This document shows, one piece after another, positions 1 to 4,528 of a stretch of DNA of 6,069 nt; positions within the stretch are counted from its first letter, which is position 1; each line of letters begins with the position of its first letter. The notes under the pieces are model-generated. The model searched no databases. It was not told the DNA's origin and saw nothing but the letters and a program-made list of their open reading frames with translations. The stretch lies in assembly GCA_028275145.1 (NCBI GenBank), contig JAQCNG010000150.1:1-6069 (forward strand), given 5' to 3'. This stretch comes from Halovenus sp. (GTDB taxonomy: Archaea > Halobacteriota > Halobacteria > Halobacteriales > Haloarculaceae). Both the position numbers and the translations under genes were made by a program.

Positions 1-236
1 GCGGCGTCGAGGAGGTTCTCGGGGACGTCCACCTCCGGTGTGCTGGTGTCACCGTCGTACTCGACGGCGAACCCGTCGAGCGAGAGGTCGCCCGCTCTCA
101 CGCGGAGCCCCTCCTCGCGGCGCGTCACTGTCACCCGGGCCCGCACCCCGATTGCACACGGCACCGCGGGCTCACCGTAGACGACTGCGTGCTCCCCAAA
201 CAGGTACACCTTCCCCGGAGCGCTCGACGTGACCAT
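1..236 (-). CDS. mvk: Mevalonate kinase, N-terminal part (runs off left edge)
   Basis: Mevalonate kinase phosphorylates mevalonate with ATP in the cytoplasm, a step toward the isoprenoid chains of archaeal lipids. Reading the minus strand from ATG at 236 gives 78 residues before the window edge. The GHMP-kinase N-terminal signature is clear at residues 5-24 (SAPGKVYLFGEHAVVYGEPA), including Lys9 and the Gly-Glu-His at 14-16. This 'APGK..LFGEHAVVYG' form is typical of mevalonate kinase and distinguishes it from pantoate kinase, the GHMP kinase that works just before the neighbouring ligase. The ATG is chosen because it lies four codons before the motif, as is usual for the family. The gap to the upstream ligase gene is 167 bases (237-403). 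I see only a weak AT-rich stretch near 261-270 that could be a promoter, so cotranscription with the ligase is possible. The C-terminal two-thirds, with the ATP-binding glycine loop, lies outside the window. Confidence 0.93.
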   Translation of the reverse strand, partial: MVTSSAPGKVYLFGEHAVVYGEPAVPCAIGVRARVTVTRREEGLRVRAGDLSLDGFAVEYDGDTSTPEVDVPENLLDA

Positions 237-403
237 ACACCCGTTCTGGTGGCGAGCCTCTTCGAGATTTCGGACTGCCGGTCGGGCGTGGCCGGGACGA
301 TGGGCGGGAGTCTGGCAAAGGAGGCCCCAAAACGGCGTGGGTCACGGCGATTGCGAACCCGAAGAAACACAGGATGAGTCGTCGCCGGGCCACCCGTGGC
401 GCG

Positions 404-1147
404 TCAGTCGCCGAGTTCGCCCCGCCGAATCTGTTGCTCGGCGGCCCCGCGGGCGTCGTCCGGGTCGAAGTTGGCGACGACGGCGTCTAGGTCTCTCTCC
501 GTCTTACGCAACTCGCGGGCGTGGGCGGTGATGTTCGGGAGCGCCCGGACGACGTTGTCGACGATGGGAACGGCGGCAACCTCGGCCGAGCGGGACATCG
601 GATTCAGGTCGACGACGAGTTCGGTCTTGCCCATCTCGCCGAGTGCCTCGGCGCGGTCACCGTCCTCCAGTGGGACCAGCACCACGTCCGCGTCGTAGAT
701 GCCGTCCGCGTCGACCTTCGCTCGCTCGTGGTCCAACCCGGGGATGCGCGCGTCGGCGGCCTCCCCTCTCACACTGTTCGCGCCGTGCTCGCGGAGGTGG
801 TCGGCGATGGCCGCGACGCGCTGTTCGGTCCGGTTGAACAGGTTGACCTCCAGGTCTGCCCCCGTTGTCTCGGCGAGGTCGACCAGTTCCTCGGGGACCA
901 GCGCCGCAACGTTCCCGTTGACCGATAGGACCGCGTGGTCGGCATCGAGCAGGTGTGCGGCGGCGACGCGCTCGGCGGTGTCCGCGCTCGGAATCGTCTG
1001 CTCGCCGAGCAGATAGTCGAACGCCTCGCCCCGACCCTGTGCGACGAGGCCCTGCCGACTCGTGAGGCCCTTTTCCACACCCGCCTCGATGCGGTGGCGC
1101 TGCATCAGCGACTCGTACCGGGGATGGCTCTCCGGTATCTCCTCCAT
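404..1147 (-). CDS. 4-phosphopantoate--beta-alanine ligase (archaeal phosphopantothenate synthetase)
   Basis: This enzyme joins 4-phosphopantoate to beta-alanine with ATP to make 4'-phosphopantothenate. It is the second half of the archaeal variant of coenzyme A synthesis, replacing bacterial PanC after pantoate kinase. The 247-residue product matches the COG1701 family over its whole length. Recognisable blocks are the N-terminal IPESHPRYESL (4-14), EKGLTSRQGLVAQGRGEAFDYLLGE (25-49), the LSVNGNVAALVPEELV block (74-89), LFNRTEQR (103-110), LVVDLNPMSRSAE (177-189) and IVDNVVRALPNI (195-206), followed by a charged C-terminal tail. The ATG at 1147 is chosen because the family begins here and a TATA box sits 28 bases upstream. 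The same frame stays open to about 2125, but that part is antisense to the next gene. Divergently transcribed from the DJ-1/PfpI gene, with 177 bases between the start codons. Soluble and cytoplasmic by appearance. Confidence 0.95.
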   Translation of the reverse strand: MEEIPESHPRYESLMQRHRIEAGVEKGLTSRQGLVAQGRGEAFDYLLGEQTIPSADTAERVAAAHLLDADHAVLSVNGNVAALVPEELVDLAETTGADLEVNLFNRTEQRVAAIADHLREHGANSVRGEAADARIPGLDHERAKVDADGIYDADVVLVPLEDGDRAEALGEMGKTELVVDLNPMSRSAEVAAVPIVDNVVRALPNITAHARELRKTERDLDAVVANFDPDDARGAAEQQIRRGELGD

Positions 1148-1172
1148 GTGTCCCCGTAGGTACCGGGACGGG

Positions 1173-1178
1173 TATATG
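1173..1178 (-). promoter_or_regulatory. TATA box of the phosphopantoate ligase gene
   Basis: On the minus strand this reads CATATA, with its centre about 28 bases before the A of the ATG at 1147. At that spacing transcription would start at or next to the start codon, giving a leaderless mRNA. No Shine-Dalgarno sequence is seen between the box and the ATG, which agrees. Confidence 0.65.
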
Positions 1179-1225
1179 TCACCGCATTTCGGGTCGACGT
1201 ATCGGTCGGACTCGGTGCCCTCTCT

Positions 1226-1260
1226 CCGGGAATGCACCTCCCGGGTCGGCCAGCAGGCCG
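1226..1260. promoter_or_regulatory. Two short palindromes between divergent promoters (possible operator)
   Basis: Two adjacent inverted repeats lie between the oppositely facing TATA boxes: CCGGGA (1226-1231) with TCCCGG (1239-1244), and CGGCC (1247-1251) with GGCCG (1256-1260). They could bind a regulator shared by the ligase and DJ-1/PfpI genes. In GC-rich DNA, short palindromes like these also arise by chance. Confidence 0.2.
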
Positions 1261-1293
1261 CACTCTCCAGGGTCTCTCGACGATGCAGATGGG

Positions 1294-1301
1294 TTTTTAC
1301 T
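1294..1301 (+). promoter_or_regulatory. TATA box of the DJ-1/PfpI gene
   Basis: TTTTTACT stands out in GC-rich surroundings, centred about 28 bases before the ATG at 1325. This supports that ATG over the upstream in-frame ATGs at 1232, 1283, 1289 and 1313, and suggests a leaderless transcript. Confidence 0.6.
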
Positions 1302-1324
1302 TTCTGCACCCGATGTACACAGTG

Positions 1325-2011
1325 ATGACAGACGCACTGTTTATTGTCAGCGAGGAAGGATACTGGGGCGAGGAGTGCATCGAACCGCTCACCACACTGT
1401 CGGATGCCGGCGTCGAGATAACCGTCGCGACGCCGAGTGGCGACCCGCCGGTGATCGACGACCGCTCTATCGACCCGGAGGAGGTCGGCGAGGAGACCGC
1501 CGAACACGTTGCCGAGGTCCACGAGACCGACGACCGGTTGCGTGACCCGGTGGCCCTGGCCGACGCCGACCCGGGGGCGTACGACGCGGTCGTGTTCCCG
1601 GGTGGTCACGGCACGGAGTGGGACATCACCCAGGACCGCCACGCCCGGGCCGCGCTCCGAACCGCCGTCGAGGACGGCGACAGCAAGGCGCTCGTCGTCT
1701 GTCACGCCGTCGGCATCCTCGCGTTCACCCGTGACGCCGACGGCGACCTGCTCGTTGCCGGCCGGGACGTGACCGGGTTCCCCGACGCGTGGGAGGAGGG
1801 GATTGTCGACGACCAGCACCTGATGCCCGACGGCCGCAAACTCCCCTACTGGGTCGAGATGGAGGTAAAGGCCGCCGGCGCAAACTGGAACGCGGAACTC
1901 GATGCCGATACATCCGTTACCGTCGACGGCGACCTCGTCACCGCACGTGGCCCGCCCTCCTCCCACGAGGCCGCGGTCACGCTCCTCGACGAACTCGGTG
2001 TCGAACACTGA
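1325..2011 (+). CDS. DJ-1/PfpI superfamily protein, Hsp31-like
   Basis: The 228-residue product belongs to the class I glutamine-amidotransferase-like fold, closest in motif order to the yeast Hsp31 branch of DJ-1/PfpI. Members of that branch act as glutathione-independent glyoxalases (methylglyoxal to lactate) and as stress chaperones or deglycases; which activity applies here is inference. Visible residues are Glu17 in GYWGEE, at the place of the conserved acid near the active site; FPGGHG at 91-96, the oxyanion loop; Cys126-His127 in the nucleophile elbow VVCHAVGIL; and Glu157 in GFPDAWEE, aligning with the third triad residue of Hsp31. The C-terminal block DGDLVTARGPPSSHEAA (201-217) matches the end of the family. 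The active site therefore looks intact. No signal peptide or membrane segment is seen. The start is chosen by the TATA spacing and by the first beta strand (ALFIVSEEG) beginning directly after it. Confidence 0.9.
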   Translation: MTDALFIVSEEGYWGEECIEPLTTLSDAGVEITVATPSGDPPVIDDRSIDPEEVGEETAEHVAEVHETDDRLRDPVALADADPGAYDAVVFPGGHGTEWDITQDRHARAALRTAVEDGDSKALVVCHAVGILAFTRDADGDLLVAGRDVTGFPDAWEEGIVDDQHLMPDGRKLPYWVEMEVKAAGANWNAELDADTSVTVDGDLVTARGPPSSHEAAVTLLDELGVEH

Positions 2012-2117
2012 GTGGACCCGCCAGGTGGGGTCGTGTCCCATCCGTCGGGTCTGTGCTCGCGTCGAGCGCGCGTGGGTGACCACGTAGCACAGAGAGACTT
2101 TGTTCCGATGCTGTGTG

Positions 2118-2123
2118 TTTATC
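2118..2123 (+). promoter_or_regulatory. TATA box of the small membrane protein gene
   Basis: TTTATC lies about 28 bases before the ATG at 2148, the same spacing as for the two preceding genes. It marks a separate promoter in the 136-base gap after the DJ-1/PfpI gene and favours ATG 2148 over the in-frame ATG at 2100. Confidence 0.6.
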
Positions 2124-2147
2124 ACTGGTTCGGGCAGTAGACACCGT

Positions 2148-2612
2148 ATGGGTCGACGATTCGGGTTGGAGAAATCCGTTACTCCGTGGCACGCCTACGT
2201 CATCGCGAGCGCGGCCTACGTGAGCGCACAACCGCTCGTCCACAACCCCGATGTCCCGATGGTGCGAGGTGTCGGGTACCTGGTTGCGGCGCTGGTCGGC
2301 TTCTATCTCGTTGTTCGCGTGGCTATGGCGGTCATGTCTGTCGTCGAGGAACTGACGTCGCTGTGGCCGAACCGATTTCTCAGCGTCAAGGTGTACTGTC
2401 TCGGGTTCGCGACCGCCGAGACGATGCAGGCGATTCAGGCCTACGGCGAGGTGACCAGCGAGTCGTTTCTCGTGTGGTCGTCCGAACCAGCCACGGGAAC
2501 GGCGATTTTCGGACTACTAGTGGTTGGCATCCCGCTGACGGCGGGCCTCGGTCTGGCGAACTGGGTCCGGTTGAAGTTTTTACAGCCCCGGGAGGCCGAC
2601 ATCGACTACTGA
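2148..2612 (+). CDS. Small integral membrane protein of unknown function
   Basis: I do not recognise a family. The 154-residue product has two clear hydrophobic stretches, at about residues 41-66 (rich in Val, Ala, Leu, with Tyr and Phe) and 117-140 (IFGLLVVGIPLTAGLGLANWV). Two weaker ones lie at about 14-31 and 78-95, so it may span the membrane two to four times. The N-terminus is basic (MGRRFGLEK), a Glu-Glu pair ends the second segment, and the C-terminus is short and acidic (READIDY). There is no Cys/His cluster or catalytic motif. Coding is supported by codon use (GC-rich third positions), a leaderless promoter at the right distance, and a clean frame with no overlap with other genes. 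It converges on the nucleotidase gene, with 145 bases between the stop codons that include the inverted-repeat unit. It could be lineage-specific. Confidence 0.75.
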   Translation: MGRRFGLEKSVTPWHAYVIASAAYVSAQPLVHNPDVPMVRGVGYLVAALVGFYLVVRVAMAVMSVVEELTSLWPNRFLSVKVYCLGFATAETMQAIQAYGEVTSESFLVWSSEPATGTAIFGLLVVGIPLTAGLGLANWVRLKFLQPREADIDY

Positions 2613-2644
2613 GCGGGGCAACGGGCAACCTGACCGGGGGCCTC

Positions 2645-2760
2645 TGATACGGTCGTTCGTGATTTATTTTCGTGGCCACCTCACAGAGACCGGCCTGTCA
2701 GGGCGTGAGACACGCAATTTGTTTCACCATGGCGGTAAAGAGTCACGAACGACCGTATCA
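2645..2760. repeat. 116-bp unit with perfect 18-bp terminal inverted repeats (possible MITE)
   Basis: The left arm TGATACGGTCGTTCGTGA (2645-2662) is matched perfectly by its reverse complement at 2743-2760, with 80 bases between. An 18-of-18 match is far beyond chance in a window this size. The unit is flanked on both sides by CTC (2642-2644 and 2761-2763), which could be a 3-bp target duplication, though three bases match by chance once in 64. The interior has no ORF of note and is AT-richer than its surroundings near both arms. This is the architecture of a miniature inverted-repeat transposable element, or the ends of a decayed insertion sequence. The right arm's last three bases are the TGA stop of the nucleotidase gene. 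The alternative is a large hairpin that ends transcription of the two converging genes. I cannot name a parent insertion sequence. Confidence 0.6.
2660..2670 (+). terminator. T-rich tract after the membrane protein gene
   Basis: TGATTTATTTT lies about 50 bases after the membrane protein stop codon, directly inside the left inverted-repeat arm. Archaeal RNA polymerase often terminates at U-rich tracts, so this may end the plus-strand transcript. No compact hairpin directly precedes it. Confidence 0.3.
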
Positions 2761-4119
2761 CTCCCCGAGTGCGGGGCGCCGGATGCGGCCGTCGAGGGTC
2801 GGGTCTAGCCCCTGTTCGCGGGCGTAGGCGACGATTGCGTCGCGTGCCTTTCCGTGCTGGCTGACAACATCACCGGGGCCGAACGCGTCGTTGACGTGGT
2901 CGGTTTCGACCAGATACTCGGGCACACCGACGGTGTATCTCCGGTCCGCTACAACAGGGTCGCCATCGACGCGTGCCTGCAGGAGTTCCCCGGCGTCGTC
3001 GTCCCAGACGACGGTAGCACCGCTGACGTGGCTACAGAACTCCTCGGGGTGGCCGTCGTCGTGGTAGCCAAACGGGACCGCCACGAACGCCTCCCGGAGA
3101 CGCTCACCCGGTAGTTCGACGGTCAGAAGTTCGTCCTCGTAGGGGGTCAGCGCGACCAGGTCGGCGGCAGTCACCGCACCCTGCAGGGGGTTGCCCGAGC
3201 GGATAGCGCCCGGCGGACTGAGCGCGACATCGGCCCCCGACTGCCACCGGATCGCGTCCACGACGACGTTCCCGATTGCACTCTCGGCGACAGTCGTGGT
3301 CGTCTCTGTGCGCGGAATCGGCTCCTCGGCGGTCGCCACTGACCTGTCGAGTCCCGTCGCGGCCAGTCGGTCTCGCAGGCGCGTGGCCAGAGACTCGTCG
3401 ACGTGGTCGTCACCGACCTCGTGGACCTCGGCCGCCGGCCGACTGCCGAGTCGGAGCTCCGCGAACGACTGCCCGCCACGACCCGGCCTGACGACGGCCG
3501 TTCCGTCGATAACGTCGGTGAAGATGTCGTGGACGTGGCCGCCCAGAACCGCGTCCACGTCGGTCTCCGCGGCGATTCGCTCGTCGGTGTGTCCGCCGTG
3601 AGAGAGCACCACGACCCGTGTGGCACCCGCCGCCCGGAGTCTGGCCGCGTGCTCGCGCACGACCGGAACCGGGTCCTCGAACGAGAGCATCCCCAGTCCG
3701 GGGTTGAGTTCGGCCGTCCGCGGGTGTGCAACACCGACGAGTCCGACCATCTCGCCGGCCTCGACCAGTCTGTGTGGTGTGGTCTCGTCCTCGGCAAAGC
3801 GGTGGCCGTCGACGGTCACGTTGGCACAGAGCCAGGGCTGGGGAGCGAGTCCGGCGAGTTCACGCGCCCGCTCCGGGCCGAAATCGAACTCGTGGTTGCC
3901 GAAGGTGTCGCCGTCGGGTTCGACTGCGCGGAAAAAATCGAGGGCCGCCTCACCCTCCGTCGCCAGCGAGAGCGCCCCCGGCGCGGTGTTGTCACCGGTC
4001 CCGACCACCAGGGTCTCCGGGTCGCGTCTGGCGGCAATCTCGCCCGCGAGCCGTGCGCACTGACCGGGGCTGTCGAGTCCGGTCTCCAGGTCGGAGTAGT
4101 GCAGCAGATGAACAGACAC
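2758..4119 (-). CDS. Cytoplasmic metallophosphatase / 5'-nucleotidase (UshA/CpdB superfamily)
   Basis: A two-domain phosphoesterase of the COG0737 type, predicted to hydrolyse nucleotides or other phosphomonoesters or diesters with a two-metal centre; the exact substrate is not readable. The GTG at 4119 gives 453 residues. The N-terminal calcineurin-like domain shows motif I HYSDLE (Asp10, with Glu12 where D-x-H is usual), GTGDN (Asp43), the GNHEFDFG block (Asn75, His76), LSHGGH (His174) and GGHVHD (His195, His197). The C-terminal 5'-nucleotidase domain starts near 275, with ESAIGNVVVDAIR, PPGAIRSG at the substrate-binding GGxR position, and LTPYEDELLTVELPGERL. No signal peptide is present, unlike periplasmic UshA, so it is probably intracellular. 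GTG is preferred because family members begin at the 'LLHYSD' strand; the frame stays open upstream to 4689 but without plausible protein sequence. The stop codon lies inside the inverted-repeat arm. Confidence 0.9.
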   Translation of the reverse strand: MSVHLLHYSDLETGLDSPGQCARLAGEIAARRDPETLVVGTGDNTAPGALSLATEGEAALDFFRAVEPDGDTFGNHEFDFGPERARELAGLAPQPWLCANVTVDGHRFAEDETTPHRLVEAGEMVGLVGVAHPRTAELNPGLGMLSFEDPVPVVREHAARLRAAGATRVVVLSHGGHTDERIAAETDVDAVLGGHVHDIFTDVIDGTAVVRPGRGGQSFAELRLGSRPAAEVHEVGDDHVDESLATRLRDRLAATGLDRSVATAEEPIPRTETTTTVAESAIGNVVVDAIRWQSGADVALSPPGAIRSGNPLQGAVTAADLVALTPYEDELLTVELPGERLREAFVAVPFGYHDDGHPEEFCSHVSGATVVWDDDAGELLQARVDGDPVVADRRYTVGVPEYLVETDHVNDAFGPGDVVSQHGKARDAIVAYAREQGLDPTLDGRIRRPALGE

Positions 4120-4132
4120 AACTGCGACTAGG

Positions 4133-4144
4133 TGGGTCCACCCA
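4133..4144. promoter_or_regulatory. 12-bp palindrome between promoter and nucleotidase start
   Basis: TGGGTCCACCCA has perfect 5-bp arms around a CC centre. It lies between the putative TATA box (4149-4154) and the GTG start (4119), where a bound protein would block transcription initiation. Its role as an operator is inferred from position only. Confidence 0.3.
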
Positions 4145-4148
4145 GTTG

Positions 4149-4154
4149 AATATG
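4149..4154 (-). promoter_or_regulatory. Putative TATA box of the nucleotidase gene
   Basis: On the minus strand this reads CATATT, centred about 32 bases before the GTG at 4119. That spacing would give a transcript with a leader of only a few bases, slightly longer than for the other genes here. It supports the GTG start over any upstream extension. Confidence 0.45.
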
Positions 4155-4274
4155 CCGAAACAGGGCCGCCGGCCACCTGATTCAGCGAGGGAGTCCCGCC
4201 GTTTACGACGGGTGTAGGTGATATCGGTGCCCGAGTTTCGGCCGCGAACCACGAGAGAAAGTAATAAGCGGGTA

Positions 4275-4282
4275 CAATATAG
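4275..4282 (+). promoter_or_regulatory. Candidate promoter core for the armadillo-repeat gene
   Basis: CAATATAG is the best TATA-like run in the AT-rich core. Transcription starting about 25 bases downstream would begin near 4303, giving a leader of about 225 bases before the ATG at 4529. No TATA-like sequence lies at the leaderless distance from that ATG, so this is the nearest credible promoter. The same AT-rich patch could also fire toward the nucleotidase. Confidence 0.4.
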
Positions 4283-4528
4283 ATAGTGAGATACGCAATA
4301 CAATGGAGTGCAGGGCCGAACTCGCCGACCGTGACCGGCAGACCGGCGAGTCTCCACCAGGGTCTGCCCGTCTCTCCCGGACTGGAACCGGGAGCACCGG
4401 CCGACGCGCTCTCAGATACTGTGGAGTCAGACGACGACGGGTCAGACCGGGAGACCGACCCGACAGACGGGCACAGAGCCGTCGCCCGAACGGACCTGTG
4501 CGGCACCGAAGCAACTAACAGTCCAACT

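Larger units (their letters stand above)
4120..4528. other. 409-bp divergent intergenic region
   Basis: This gap separates the nucleotidase and armadillo-repeat genes. From left to right it holds a palindrome and the nucleotidase TATA box (4133-4154), an unremarkable stretch, an AT-rich core at about 4255-4304 with several TATA-like runs, then a GC-rich stretch (4305-4528) that is either a long leader of the armadillo gene or an unrecognised N-terminal extension of it. The frame continuous with the armadillo gene is open from 4283 on, and from about 4400 it encodes acidic, halophile-like sequence (for example VESDDDGSDRETDPTDG from the GTG at 4421). No tRNA-like structure or riboswitch that I recognise. 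Confidence 0.6.

Noticed and set aside
1..236. Pantoate kinase as identity of the left-edge GHMP kinase
   Set aside because: Pantoate kinase would be the expected functional partner of the ligase, but the motif APGKVYLFGEHAVVYG is characteristic of mevalonate kinase.
172..393. Minus-strand GTG ORF beginning with a signal-peptide-like stretch between the ligase and mevalonate kinase
   Set aside because: The hydrophobic start (LILCFFGFAIAV) is followed by Pro/Arg/Ser-rich sequence and overlaps the mevalonate kinase start out of frame. There is no ribosome binding site or promoter, and I see no family resemblance.
1148..2125. Long upstream extension of the phosphopantoate ligase frame
   Set aside because: It is antisense to the DJ-1/PfpI gene, carries no ligase-family sequence, and crosses the ligase's own TATA box.
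3403..4131. 242-codon plus-strand ORF opposite the nucleotidase
   Set aside because: GC-rich third positions leave antisense frames open. The nucleotidase frame contains a full set of family motifs, whereas this one has none.
4303..4518. 71-codon plus-strand ORF starting with ATG about 25 bases after a good TATA-like box
   Set aside because: About 30% of its residues are Arg and it has almost no acidic residues in its second half, unlike real haloarchaeal proteins. The coding-like signal in this stretch is in a different frame, the one continuous with the armadillo gene. The promoter is kept, the ORF is not.
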